From contig JAJGST010000022.1 of assembly GCA_020746105.1 (NCBI GenBank), positions 372,001-436,000 of the forward strand: a stretch of DNA of 64,000 nucleotides. The letters run 5' to 3'. Shown here one piece after another: positions 33,884 through 44,518 of this stretch. The translations under genes were made by a program, and so were the position numbers. The notes beneath the pieces are model-generated. The model did not search any database and had not been told where the DNA came from. It saw only the letters and a list, made by a program, of their open reading frames with translations. Source of the stretch: Trogon surrucura (lineage: Eukaryota > Chordata > Aves > Trogoniformes > Trogonidae). The first letter of the stretch is position 1, and each line of letters opens with the position of its first letter.

Positions 33884-34317
33884 TGGGCCGAAACAGGCAG
33901 GACGCAGGAACAGCCACAGACCACGGCTGAAATGCAAAGAGTGGATTTATTCTCGCTACCTGGGAATCTGGAGAATCCTCGCAGCAGCACCCGGACGGAG
34001 GCACGCAGGCAGCGATCCCACGAGCAGCAGCTCGACAAGCGGCAGCGCCGGCATAAGGAGATCTCTCCTTGCTAGAAAGCGCGTGGTATTCATCCCCCTG
34101 CTTTGTTATGTTTGACCTGCTGCTCTGCCCGAGTTCCCAGGACTCGCACGACAGCTTGGCAGGGCAGGAACGCGAGAGAGGCCCCCGCGCCTATCCCAGG
34201 CCTCTGTTATCTAGGCGCGGGCGTGCCGCTTGTCGAGCGCACGAGGCACAGCAGTAATCTAGCGCGACGCGTGCGTTTTCCGGCGCCTCGGGTGCAAGTC
34301 GCTTGAGCGTACCTACA
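33884..34317 (-). mobile_element. ERV LTR (family F), minus strand
   Basis: Reading minus, it starts TGTAGGTACG at 34317 and runs through AGAATAAATC (poly(A) signal) to about CCCACG. Related copies are at 38685-38962 (minus), 45330-45771 (plus) and 56126-56355 (plus). No target duplication was identified. Retroviral sequence follows upstream on its strand, so it is probably a 3' LTR remnant. Confidence 0.6.
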
Positions 34318-35540
34318 GTCCTCCTCGCCAACCTTCCGTTACATCCGTACTTTCCACCCCCCTCGCTCAAGCGACCGCATTTGCTGGCAAAACTGGAGGT
34401 ACCTGCTTAGGCTTGCAAGGTATACTAGAAAGTAATTTACAAAGGCACACGACAAATACATCTAGAGAAAAGCATAAATACCGTACAACAATAGCAATTG
34501 AAATCAGGTGTCCCCTTCACCCTCTCAGGGAATGCAGCCACGATGTCAGCCAGGTATCATTAGTAGATTTTTTCACTTGATGCATCAAGTCCTGAAGATG
34601 TTGAACATCATTCTTCAGGCAGACTGATTCATTGCTTTTGTAGAGGTGACACATGTCCCATATAGACTGCAGAGGCGTGGCTTGTACTTTTGCAGGTTGA
34701 ACTGCAATTTAACGTTTGGTTCGTGTCACCAGCAACACTGTTCCAACACGATCTCCTCTGGATGGAGCATAGGTATGCATCGAAGAAACCTGAAACACAA
34801 AACCTCAAGAATCTGATCTTAATAGAGGGTGTAAAATAAGCAGAGACGTTGGGGTACAGAACCACGTGGCATTCTCAGGGGGTTCAAACGACTCATCTTT
34901 TTGATGAGCCGAGATGTGCCTTACTTTAGAGGAATACTTTTGTACGTACTGCCACATTATTCCCACTTGTTGAAGTACCTGAATGGTTTGAGTGATTTCC
35001 TCTCCCCCCCGAGTACGATACTGTTTTACAGTTATGACCTCAGTAGGCACAGGCAGCACGCCAGGATCCCACTGTGGAAATCCATGCAAAACAGTTACAG
35101 GTTGATTAGCAAATCCTGCTTGTGAAGTTCCAAAGCAGAAGCAGCCATTTAAGGTTTCAAGTATCTGTCCCGCCAGCACACCGATACCCAAGATATATTC
35201 TTTAATTGGGGCAATTAGCACTGTCACGGTAAATAGCACGGCCTTTCCCGTTGTTAAGGTAACTTTAATTGAAGAGCAGAAGTCGGATTTCCCCCAACCC
35301 ACAGATCTGTGGTGCAACTGCTTTATTATTAATATTACTCTTTAACACAGCAACCTCAGCTCCAGTAGCCACCAGAGCTAAAACATGGGAAGTTCCTCCA
35401 GATTGCCACCGTGTAGTTAAAGCAACGGAAGGGCGTCGGTCCCCCTTGTGATAAGAGGCTACAGCGGCAGCTCTTTCTTTCGGAGGACCTGCCAGACCTC
35501 TGCTTTTGCTGTCTCAGCACTCCCCAGGCAGTGTCCTGCT
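34318..35540 (-). mobile_element. pol: ERV protease/RT N-terminal fragment
   Basis: The minus-strand frame near 34805-35317 shows an aspartic-protease-like end (EYILGIGVLAG) followed by an RT-start-like segment (VKQYRTRGGEEITQTIQVLQ). Upstream there is VATGAEVAVL where a D-T-G-A active site would be expected, so the catalytic Asp is lost. Further stops are present. It lies beside LTR F. Family assignment (ERV-L-like or other) is uncertain. Confidence 0.5.
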
Positions 35541-35559
35541 TTGAGGTGGCAGGAGGGGG

Positions 35560-35955
35560 CGGAGGGGGGCTGGGTCTCTTTAGTTTGGAGAAGAGGAGGC
35601 TGAGGGGTGACATCTCATCAATGTTTATAAATATGTCAAGGGGAAGTGTCAGGAGGACGGAGCCAGGCTCTTCTCAGGGATGCCCATTGACAGGACAAGG
35701 GGCAATGGGTTCAAGTTGGAACATAGGAGGTTCCACAAAACCATTAGGAAAAACTTTTTCACAGTGAGGGTGACAGAGCACTGGCACAGGCTGCCCAGGG
35801 AGGGTGTGGAGTCTCCTTCTCTGGAGACATTCAAAACCTGCCTGGACGTGTTCCTGTGTGATCTGCTGTAGGTGATCCTGCTCTGGCAGGGGGGTTGGAC
35901 TAGATGATCTTTTGAGGTCTTTTCCAACCCTGAACATTTTACCATTCTGTGATAT
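35560..35955 (+). mobile_element. CR1 LINE 3' fragment
   Basis: [12 protein letters not shown], the segment [20 protein letters not shown], and the 3'UTR with TTGGACTAGATGATC. The tail is degenerate (ATTCTGTGAT). It separates two ERV fragments. Confidence 0.88.
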
Positions 35956-35965
35956 TTTTCCCTTT

Positions 35966-36947
35966 TTTAATGAAATTTGTGCATTCAATTTTCCAAGCAT
36001 GGCCCTTCCCAGCAAATTCACTGGACATTCCAGGACATGCAGGAATTGACGCATCACCCATTGTTTACCTACTTGTAATTGCAGGATCTCTAAAAAGAAT
36101 TTTTCTCAAGTTTTCCCAATAGCACCAATACTGGTCTTGTTTTTACTGAGTGCGCCCTTACATGTGTTAAGTACTGAATACGCAGCCCCTGTATCAATTA
36201 AAAAAATAATCTACATTCTCATTGCCCAGCTTCAAAGTAACCAGGGGATCAGCTGAGGATGGACCTCCCTGTTCCCCCCCCCCCGTCCTCTTCAGTCCAC
36301 ATCCTCTCTTCCAGCCATCATCAACTTAGCCCACAGGCTGGGCTCTAACTCTTTGTGAGGACATTCCCCTCTCCAGTGCCCTCGCTTTCTAGAAATAGCG
36401 CATTGATCAGCGGCAAGCCGGGACCCTCTGAAAGGGAGTCTCATCCTGTCTTGAGGCTTGATGGTAAAGTGTCCTCCCCGCCCCCTCCTCTCAGCACTCC
36501 CCTTCCCCTCCCACTTCTCCCACATCTTGTCCAGTCTTGAATCCCCCACCGACACAACACCCGCCATGGTCAAGGTGGGAGCTCTCCAGGTCACCAATAA
36601 ATCTACATCCTCGAACTCACTCTGCTCCAGCAATATTCCCTTTGTATGTTTAACACATCTCTTGTCTATAGAGCAGCACCTCCTCAAAACACTGTCTCCC
36701 TGACCCTTCCTATCCCTTTCTAAAACCATCATGAAAGTGTCAGAGGATATTAGCTTACATTCTTTTTGCCAAAACCCATAAAACCAATGATTTAATGCAA
36801 GACTGCAATCTGTTGGGGACTCGAACCTCTTATACCACTTATACCACTCAAACCACCAGTGGGACTCGATCCCACCATCCTCTGATACTCTGGGCGTATC
36901 CGTGATAACATATGGAGTATACCCTTTATCCTTTCCACCTTAGGTAC
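35966..36947 (-). mobile_element. gag: ERV1-like (gammaretrovirus-like) gag nucleocapsid to protease fragment
   Basis: The minus frame 36292-36732 ends with a single zinc knuckle, CAISRKRGHWRGECP, in which the second cysteine is serine. Downstream on the same strand a protease segment with a DTGA active site is legible near 36190, in a shifted frame with stops. Both genes are broken. The fragment continues across the solo LTR to about 38240. A poly-C run lies at about 36277-36289. Confidence 0.6.
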
Positions 36948-38127
36948 TGTCGTGGTTTGACCCTGGCTGACAGCCAGGTGCCCACACAGTCGCTCACTCA
37001 CTTCCCCTTCACTGCTAGACAGGGAGAGAAAATATTTCCAAGGGCTCAGGGTTCGAGATAAGGACAGGGAGATCACCCTCATTTACCTTCCTGGGCAAAA
37101 CAGACTCGATTTTGGGGAAATTAAGTACATTTATTAAAAGAACTAATCAGAGAGGAGTAGTGAGAAGTGAGAAAGAGCAAACAGATCTTAAAAGCAGAAC
37201 ACCTTCCCCCCATCCCTCCCTTCTTCCCGGGCTCAACATCAATCCCGGTTTCTCCACCTCCTCCCCCCGAGCAGCGCAGGGGGACAGGGAATGGGGGTTG
37301 TGGTCAGTTCATCCGACGTTGGTTCCACTGCTTCTTCACTCTGGGGGAGGACTCTTCACCCTTCCCCAGGGCCATTGTGGGGTCCCTCTCACGGGAGAAA
37401 AGCTTCACACTCTCTTCTCTGGCGTGAGTCGTCCCACGAAGGGCAATTCATCACAAACTGCCCAACGTGAGACACCTCACAAGGGGCAGCCCACCCCTCG
37501 TGAGTCTGAGGCACAGTCCTTCAGGGGAAACTGCTCCAGTGTGAGTCCCCCGCAGCGTCCCAAAAGTCCCACCAGCCAACCTGCTCCAGCATGGGCATTC
37601 CTCTCTTCCACAGGCTACAGGTTCTGGCAGCGATTTGCTCCGATGCGGGCTTCCCACGGGCTACAGCCCCCTTCAGGCATCCACCCACACGGCGTGGGGT
37701 CCTCTGTCCCATGGTGGACATCTACACCCTACCCATGGGCTGCAGGGGGACAACCCGCTTCACCATGGTCTTCATCATGGTCTTCACCATGGACCCAGGA
37801 GACTCTCTGCTCCGACGCCTGGAGCTCATCCTTCCCCCTCTCCTTCTTCACTGACCTTGGTGTCTGCACAGATTCTCACTCCTCCATCTCTGTGCCAGCT
37901 GTTATGGCACAGTTCTTTTTCTCTGTTCTTAAATATGTTTTCTCAGAGGTGTTCCTCTCATATCACTTTACTGACAGGCTCAGCCTTGGCCAGTGGCGGG
38001 TCCCTCTTTGGAGCCGGCTGGCATTGGCTCTATCAAACTCGGGGAGCTTCTAGCAGCTTCTTGCAGAAACCACCCTGCAGCTCCCCTCTGCTCTGCCGCT
38101 AAAATCCAGCCAGGCCAACTCAGTACA
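36948..38127 (+). mobile_element. Solo LTR, 1180 bp, second independent insertion of this family
   Basis: It begins TGTCGTGGTT and ends AGTACA. It is flanked by a perfect 5-bp duplication GGTAC (36943-36947 and 38128-38132). It is clearly related to 10121-11305 along its whole length, with more substitutions, and is inserted into ERV1-like gag. Confidence 0.87.
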
Positions 38128-38132
38128 GGTAC

Positions 38133-38240
38133 CTTTATAGCCCAACCTGTTTGGTCCAGACCTATTGGCTCAACCCGGTGAAATTTTCGTCGTGACTTAT
38201 AGGCAAGCTCTCCTCCTGTTTTCCCCTTTAAATTTTGCTT
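38133..38240 (-). mobile_element. gag: ERV1-like gag remnant beyond the solo LTR
   Basis: Short minus-strand piece that reads on into 36943 across the LTR. Too short to classify on its own. Confidence 0.35.
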
Positions 38241-38264
38241 ATGAAAAGAAAATCCTACTCAACA

Positions 38265-38683
38265 TCTCTATTGATGACATGGTTGAGGAGATTGAGTCTA
38301 CCCTTAGTAAGTTTGCAGATGACACCAATCTGGGGGGGGGGTGTCAATCTGCCGGAGGGTAGGAAGGCACTGCAGAGGGACCTGGACAGGCTGGGTCGAT
38401 GGGCCGAGGCCAATGGGATGAAAATCAACAAGACCAAGCGCAGAGTCCCACACTTTGGCCACAATAACCCCCTGCAGCGCTACCGATTGGAGGAGGAGTG
38501 GCTGGGGAGTGGCCTGGCAGAGAGGGACCTGGGGGTGTGGATGGACAGCCGGCTGAACATGAGCCAGCAGTGTGCCCAGGTGGCCAAGAAGGCCAAGGGC
38601 ATCCTGGCCTGGATCAGGAATGGTGTTGTCAGCAGGACCAGGGAAGTGATCATGCCCCTGTACTTGGCTTTGGTGAGGCAAAG
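38265..38683 (+). mobile_element. CR1 LINE RT fragment
   Basis: It shows [11 protein letters not shown] (the catalytic box), [36 protein letters not shown] and [16 protein letters not shown]. Truncated at both ends; a run of G near 38332 shifts the frame. Confidence 0.88.
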
Positions 38684-38684
38684 C

Positions 38685-38962
38685 AGCAGCGCAGGCACAA
38701 GGAGGTCTCTTCCTTGCTGGTAAGTGGGGAGTATTTATCTCACGGCTTTGTTATGTTTTACCTGCTGCTCTGCCTGAGTTCCCAGGACTCACACAACATC
38801 TTGGCAGGGCAGGGATGTGAGAGATGCTCCTGCGTCTATCCCAGGCCTCTATTATCTAAGCATGGGTGTGCTGCTTGTTGAGCACACAAGGCCAAGCAGT
38901 AATCCAGTGTGATGTGCATGTTTTCCGACACCTCAGGTGCAAGTCGCTTGAGCATACCTACA
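38685..38962 (-). mobile_element. ERV LTR family F, truncated
   Basis: Minus-strand start TGTAGGTATG at 38962. It matches 34000-34317 closely and lacks the poly(A)-side third. Confidence 0.6.
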
Positions 38963-39790
38963 GTCCTCCTTGCCAATCTTCTGTTGTACTCCTAGAGATG
39001 GGAACCAGCAACTCTTGGTTGGTGCAATATTGCTGCCAGTGCACCGTTGCAGTAGCACTTGGTACCTGTTCTTCAACCCTCAGCAAATGCACCACGGAAG
39101 GGTCCTCTGAGAGACCAGGCAAGGTGGACAACTGTTTAATTTCCCCTGCCTCCAAGGCAGCTATGCCAAAGGCCCACCTGTACTGGTACCAGTCCTTGAA
39201 GAACTCTCTCCTGAGGAAGTCTATGCCAAGAATACACAGAGCCTTTGAGCCAGTCACAACAGGGTGTCTATGCCACTCATTTCCAGTTAGACTCACTTCA
39301 GCTTCCAACATAGTCAGTTGCTGGGATCTGTCTGTCACCTCAGAGATACAGATGGGTTCTATGCCTTTATATCCCAATGGCATCAAGGTACATTGTGTGC
39401 CCGTGTCTACTAGAGCTTTGTAATCATGTGGAGTTGCTGTGCCAGGCCATCGGATCCACACAGTCTAGTAAACCTGATTGTCTCTCTCCTCTACCTAGCT
39501 GGAGGCAGGGCCCCTTTAATCTTGGCCAGACTCACTCACTTCTTGTAAATATGACTCAGAGGTCCCTTCAATATGATCAGAGGTGAGATCTGCTCGTCTA
39601 TTTTGTCTGGAGGACTTCCCACTGGAAGCTGGAGCATCGGTTTTCTTAGAGGAATTCTTTATCTTTGTTTTTTCCCCTCGTAACTCATGCACCTGCGCAT
39701 CTGATTGAGATTGATGTAAACGGCTTTATTATGGAGGCTCCCAGGGTCCTTGTTCACCCTTGTGTAAGCTCTATGGTACTACTAGTTAAT
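38963..39790 (-). mobile_element. pol: ERV-L-like protease/pol fragment
   Basis: The minus frame 38958-39461 shows a protease with active site DTGTQCTLMP and the C-terminal ILGIDFL box, then residues leading toward RT. It lies just upstream (minus sense) of LTR F. A related plus-strand copy is at 45772-46236. The rest up to 39790 looks like degraded gag. ERV-L assignment rests on the linked RT-connection pieces at 47640 and 58593. Confidence 0.6.
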
Positions 39791-39803
39791 GTTATTAGTA
39801 TAC

Positions 39804-40199
39804 TGTAGAGGAATTTCTTGTGGAGCAGAGGCGTGGTATTACTTTAAAGATGTGGACAACCCAGCTTAGGCCTAAACAAAGGCTCTGTCCTTGAAGCTGC
39901 CTTGGAACACGGGGAGGAGGAGGTTTTATCTGTTTTGTGAGAGCTTTGCAAGATGCTTGGCTGGAGGTACTGGGCCTGGGGGGAGAAGGGGGGGCGAGAG
40001 CCGCCTGCATTGGGCACTACCCAATAAAACGCTGGCGAGTGTAAACCTGTAACTGACCAACTCTGTTAAGGGGCAGGCGCGGGGACACTGCTGAACTGTA
40101 TATATTGAGCTGTCCGGAGCAATAAAGGGAGAACAATTTGTAGCCATATCGGTGGGATTTGTCGTTGTCTTGACCGGCTCTCCGACGGGACCCTCTTCA
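39804..40199 (+). repeat. 5' LTR of the ERVK-like provirus
   Basis: 396 bp, TGTAGAGGAA to CCCTCTTCA. Contains AATAAA at about 40022 and again near 40120. It differs from the 3' LTR by substitutions and an inserted stretch near 39950-40000. Confidence 0.85.
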
Positions 40200-40201
40200 T
40201 C

Positions 40202-40216
40202 TGGCACCCGAACAGG
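40202..40216 (+). other. Primer-binding site, tRNA-Lys-like
   Basis: TGGCACCCGAACAGG lies two bases after the LTR. It fits a tRNA-Lys primer site with a mismatch, as in betaretrovirus-like elements. A splice-donor-like AAG|GTAAGA follows at about 40385. Confidence 0.65.
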
Positions 40217-40406
40217 CTTAAAATGGGGAATTGCTTAAATGTGGATTGCTTGAATACGGAAAGACTCCCAAGCATTGGACGTGAGCCGATTTGGGAGCTG
40301 GAGAGCCGGAGGCAGGAGAATTCCAGGTGTGACCAAAAGGGCACCGGAGACCAGTGTTTAAGCAGCCGATCAAGCCCCTGCCAAGGTAAGACCACGATGG
40401 AAACTG

Positions 40407-42458
40407 ATGCGGCAACTTGTTGATATACTCTCTAAGAGAGGAGAAAAAGTAAAGGAGCGAGATGTATTGGCCCTGATCCAATGGGCTCGGAAGCGGGAGA
40501 AAATGAACGACCCGTCATTAATCTTTAGCTCAACGGAATGGCGTGAAGTAGGATATCTATTGTGGGACTGTACTTTAGAGGGAGGAAAAGAAGGAAAAGA
40601 AGCGAAAGGACTAGGAACTGTTTGGAAAACCGTAATACGCACTCTAGAAATCACGCAAGCAGAAAATAAAGTTGCCGCGGTGGCGATCGAAGCGTTGGGG
40701 GGAGAGCAGGAAAGGAAAAAGGCAAAGGAAGAAAACCCCTGCTCGTCCCGACTGGCGACATTTTTTCGGCTAGGACAGACACGCCCCATGAAGGGTACAG
40801 CGGCCCCGGTGTGCTCCTCTCTGACAGACTTGTTGCAAAAAAGCGAAAAGGAGAACATTCCCCTGCCGACGCGGGTTGTAACTGAGCCAAACCCGAGAGC
40901 GGCGCTGCCACGGGACTCGAGAGGCGCGGCCCAGCAGAAAGAGGAGGCACAGGGCGGAGCCGAATGTCGCCCGAAAATTAACCCTTTGATACCCTTTTCC
41001 GACGAGGATTCTGAATCAGAACTGAGTCCTGACAAATCTGTCAGAGGTAATGACCACGTTATGCAGAGAATGGAGAGGCCTCGGACCAAGAAAGAGGAAG
41101 ATCTGAATGAACCTCTAAAAGAGATCCTGAGCAAGCTCGCTGAATTATCAATTAGACAGCAAGAAATAGAGGAAACCCTTAAACCAGTTTCATCGTCACT
41201 TTGGAGGCAACCAGAAACCATATCTAAGGTCCCGCGAGAGATTCAACTGTTATCCTATATAGTACCACCGGTTGAACCCTCAGCTCCCCCACTACCATCA
41301 GCTCCCTCATTCAAGCCTGACTTTCAAGCTCGAACCATAAAGGATCCTTTGCAACAGCGATGGAGCGGTGTCATCAGAGATGCTATAATAGAGGGAGATT
41401 GGGAAGCAGCCAGTTCGATTGCGTGTCCCGTTACTATTAATAATGGACAAGCGACCTGGGAACCACATGATTGGAAGATCTTACAGCAAGCGAAACAGAC
41501 TGTCACCACACATGGCATCCGATCAGAAGCTGCACGAAGTATTATACAATTCATTTTTACAGCAGACGTATTGTGCCCAAATGACTGCACTAATATTGCT
41601 TCGTTATTATTAAGCCCGTCACAATATTTACTGTGGGAGAGAGAATGGAAAAGATTGGCTCTGGAAGACGCCAACAAACACCGCGAAATTAACGATCCTT
41701 TATATGGGTTACAAGCAGATATGTTGACTGGTAGTGAAAATTATGCCACCACTGCAACCCAACTGACGTATCTGATAATTATGCATCAAGTTTCTCAGAC
41801 TCTGGCTCATCGAGCGCTGTTATCAGTCCCAGAAAAGAAAAAATCACCCCCGTATGCAACAGTACGACAAGAGATGACCGAGCCATTTAATCAATTTGTT
41901 GATCGATTGTCTGCTGCCATAAAGGACGCTACCGAGTTAACTGAGCCGCTGCAAGAACACTTGTTCCGTACACTTGCTTTTGAAAATTCCAATGCAAGTA
42001 CTAAAGCCATTTTGGCCACCTTACCACAGGGCGCGGGAGTGGATGAAATGTTATTACGAGCATCACGAGCAGAACAAAGCAGCCAAGCTGCAGCCTTTAC
42101 CGCGGCCATGCAAGGTGCCATTGAAAGGCAAGGACATGTGATTGCAGCCGCTTTATCTGGAAGAAAAAACAGCTGGTCTGGTAATCCAAAGGAAAAAACA
42201 GCCAATGGGCCAGCAGCGGGACCGTGCTTTCGCTGTGGAGAATCCGGACACTGGAGAAGAACATGCCAAAAGACTGTATGGTGTCACGTATGTAACAGTG
42301 ATGCCCATGCTACCGTGGCATGCAGGAAGTCGGAAAACTACAAGCGCAGTGCGCAGGGGCCGCGCGCCAAGACACAAATCAGCGCCCAACCTCAACCGAA
42401 GCCACAGACGGTTTCCTACAACGAAACAAACCCGCTACCTGGGGAAGCCTCTGCGTGA
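40407..42458 (+). CDS. gag: ERVK-like Gag polyprotein
   Basis: This 683-residue open frame is the structural precursor of the virion core. It starts with a matrix-like helical domain (about residues 1-110). A charged, proline-poor linker and a proline-rich stretch (APPLPSAPS, about residue 290) follow. The capsid runs from about 300 to 570, with an MHR-like segment around FNQFVDRLSAAI. Then come two zinc knuckles: CFRCGESGHWRRTC and CHVCNSDAHATVAC. The start lacks the usual MG myristoylation context; a separate ATGGGG frame at 40223 ends early, so the true N-terminus may be lost. The full open length suggests a fairly recent insertion. It overlaps pro by 139 bases in the -1 frame. Confidence 0.85.
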   Translation: MRQLVDILSKRGEKVKERDVLALIQWARKREKMNDPSLIFSSTEWREVGYLLWDCTLEGGKEGKEAKGLGTVWKTVIRTLEITQAENKVAAVAIEALGGEQERKKAKEENPCSSRLATFFRLGQTRPMKGTAAPVCSSLTDLLQKSEKENIPLPTRVVTEPNPRAALPRDSRGAAQQKEEAQGGAECRPKINPLIPFSDEDSESELSPDKSVRGNDHVMQRMERPRTKKEEDLNEPLKEILSKLAELSIRQQEIEETLKPVSSSLWRQPETISKVPREIQLLSYIVPPVEPSAPPLPSAPSFKPDFQARTIKDPLQQRWSGVIRDAIIEGDWEAASSIACPVTINNGQATWEPHDWKILQQAKQTVTTHGIRSEAARSIIQFIFTADVLCPNDCTNIASLLLSPSQYLLWEREWKRLALEDANKHREINDPLYGLQADMLTGSENYATTATQLTYLIIMHQVSQTLAHRALLSVPEKKKSPPYATVRQEMTEPFNQFVDRLSAAIKDATELTEPLQEHLFRTLAFENSNASTKAILATLPQGAGVDEMLLRASRAEQSSQAAAFTAAMQGAIERQGHVIAAALSGRKNSWSGNPKEKTANGPAAGPCFRCGESGHWRRTCQKTVWCHVCNSDAHATVACRKSENYKRSAQGPRAKTQISAQPQPKPQTVSYNETNPLPGEASA

Positions 42459-43165
42459 ATGTGGCAACCGCAGTAGAAGTTACACTGCAAGACAAACAAG
42501 TAGCATTGATCTCGACAACTGCATTTGGCCCATTATTTTCAACTGACTCTTTTGTTGGAGGGCTACTGCTGGGACGGTCATCTAGCAACAAACAAGGAGT
42601 TGTAGTATTACCGGGAGTTATTGATGCCGACTATACAGGTCTAATAAAGATTATGGCTTATGCATTACAACCACCTGTCACCATTCCAAAAGGAAGCAAG
42701 ATTGCCCAGATCGTTGCCCTTGAAGCAGCCCATCCACATCAGCCACATCCAAAAGAGGGACAAAAGCAAAGAGGAGAGGAAGGCTTTGGGTCATCAGGAT
42801 TTGATGTCTTCTTGACACTAGACATGAATTCCCGGCCACAAAGAAGAGTCACCCTACAACGGGGGGAAAGTCAAGTTCAGTTAAGACCAATGCTCGACAC
42901 CGGAGCGGATGTCACCATCATTAATCAAACATACTGGCCACCCACGTGGCCCCTGCAGGCTCCCATGACACAAATTGTGGGAGTGGGAGGAATGAACGCT
43001 CCTCAATCCAGTAGAGACCCTGTGACTATAGTTTTTGAAGATGGACAACAAATAGTCTTTCGGCCATATGTCCTGCAGTTACCTTCAACTCTTCAAGGCC
43101 TGATAGGCAGAGACTTGCTGTCTCAACTCGGAATGGTATTAACCACTGATCAGCATTTATCATGA
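42320..43165 (+). CDS. pro: ERVK-like dUTPase-protease (pro frame)
   Basis: The frame is -1 relative to gag, so it would be reached by ribosomal frameshifting in the overlap 42320-42458. The N-terminal half is a dUTPase: GLLLGRSSSNKQGVVVLPG, motif GVIDADYTG, and PKGSKIAQIV. The C-terminal half is an aspartic protease with the active site LDTGADVTII and a closing GLIGRDLLSQLG. The dUTPase-protease order is typical of betaretroviruses. No stop interrupts it. The methionine assigned to the start is not meaningful because entry is by frameshift. Confidence 0.85.
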   Translation: MQEVGKLQAQCAGAARQDTNQRPTSTEATDGFLQRNKPATWGSLCVNVATAVEVTLQDKQVALISTTAFGPLFSTDSFVGGLLLGRSSSNKQGVVVLPGVIDADYTGLIKIMAYALQPPVTIPKGSKIAQIVALEAAHPHQPHPKEGQKQRGEEGFGSSGFDVFLTLDMNSRPQRRVTLQRGESQVQLRPMLDTGADVTIINQTYWPPTWPLQAPMTQIVGVGGMNAPQSSRDPVTIVFEDGQQIVFRPYVLQLPSTLQGLIGRDLLSQLGMVLTTDQHLS

Positions 43166-43205
43166 CGGCCACTGACGAGCAGCCGCCCATACAAAAGATT
43201 ACCTG

Positions 43206-44045
43206 GTGACCGATACACCTGTATTTGTGGAGCAGTGGCCGATGACTAAAGACAGGCTGCGAATAGCAGAACAAACAAAAGCGCTTGAACAAGTAACTGC
43301 TAAATTACAAACAGGATGGAGTGCATGCCGTCTTGAGAATCGCCCCCTGTCATTGCTTATCATCAATACAGATTCCAACCCTCTTGCCATTGTGCTTCAA
43401 TGGCAAAAGAAAAAGGGGGAAGAATCCCCTGGAGAGTCAGCAAGAATAAAAGAATGAGTATTCTTACCAGTGCAACCTAAATTTCGCCTAATGAAAAGAA
43501 CAGAAGCTATCGCCGCATTGATCCGAAAGGGCCGATCTCGAATAATGGAAATAGATGGGTTGGAGCCGGCAGACATTAGTATTCTTGTTAGAAATGAAGA
43601 CTTGGAATGGCAACTGTGGCACTCCATCGAAATCCAGGAAGCATTGCTGGGCTACTCTGGTCTGGTTCACAACAAGCATCCTAAGGGCCCACTGTGGAAA
43701 GTAATTGAGCAACACAAATGGCTAGAAAAACCCCTGTGCTCAAAGCAACCAGTGGATGGAAGGACGGTCTTCCAAGACGCAGGGCGGAAGACGAGAAGCG
43801 CAGCAGGTGTCTGGCAACAACAGGGAGCGTGGAAGCAACATGCAATCCAGGGTGACGTTGCAGATAGCTTACAAATACTCAAACTGAAAACTGTATGTTG
43901 GGCTTTCCAGAATTGGAGCAAAGAGCCTCTCAATGTGGTTTCTGATTCCTTATATGTTGTTAGGGTTGATGGTAATAACCAGCAAAGTGAGCTTTCTTTA
44001 GCTAAAAGCAAGGTGGGGGAAACCAGCTGCTTTTTACTTCGTTAG
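43206..44045 (+). pseudogene. pol: ERVK-like RT start joined to connection/RNase H
   Basis: It begins with the RT N-terminus (VFVEQWPMTKDRL), then passes directly into connection-domain sequence, so the RT fingers-palm with its catalytic Asp pair is deleted. One in-frame TGA lies at 43455-43457. The RNase H part reads FQDAGRKTRSAAGVW, then KTVCWAFQNW and NVVSDSLYVV. It then runs into segment E. Integrase is absent. Confidence 0.75.
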
Positions 44046-44345
44046 AAGTGTGTGATTAAGGACCAAAATAGATAGGGAGGCTCCCTTGTATTCTTCCTTC
44101 AGCCCTGGCCAAGCTGTGGGAAGAATTCAATGGAGCAAACAACACCAGATGTTCCCGCATTCAAAGTTATGTAAGGTTGTTTATTTAATAGTATAAATGC
44201 TGGACCCTCTTGCAGTGACTTCAGAAACCTCACCTACGGGTGGTCGCGCTGCGTAGAACTTCCCAATTGTCGGGAGGGTTCTCCAGAAACCTCGCTGCAA
44301 CAGGGACTCCCCAGCGACTGTGGGTCTGGATGATTTAGGGTGATG
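43970..44345 (-). repeat. LTR-like segment E inside the ERVK-like provirus
   Basis: It matches 5478-5880 and 55741-56118. It sits between RNase H and the env tail. On the minus strand it carries ATTTATACTATTAAATAAAC (TATA-like plus AATAAA). Exact ends are unclear. Confidence 0.5.
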
Positions 44346-44499
44346 GGTGTGAGAACTTTGACAGGATGAATTAAGAGTTTAGTTAAGGCATTTTTGGTTA
44401 TTGGAGTTTTAATTGTTATAGGCTTAGTTATGTTTAGTTGTTTGATGAGTGTAATCAAGAAAATGATAAGCAAACTAGCGGACGAAGCCTGGGTTGTCC
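44346..44499 (+). pseudogene. env: ERVK-like env, C-terminal membrane anchor remnant
   Basis: A hydrophobic span (LVIGVLIVIGLVMFSCLMSV) is followed by a short basic cytoplasmic tail (IKKMISKLADEAW). All of the surface subunit is missing. It is directly followed by the polypurine tract AAAAGAAAGAGGGGG and the 3' LTR. Confidence 0.65.
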
Positions 44500-44518
44500 A
44501 AAAAGAAAGAGGGGGATA

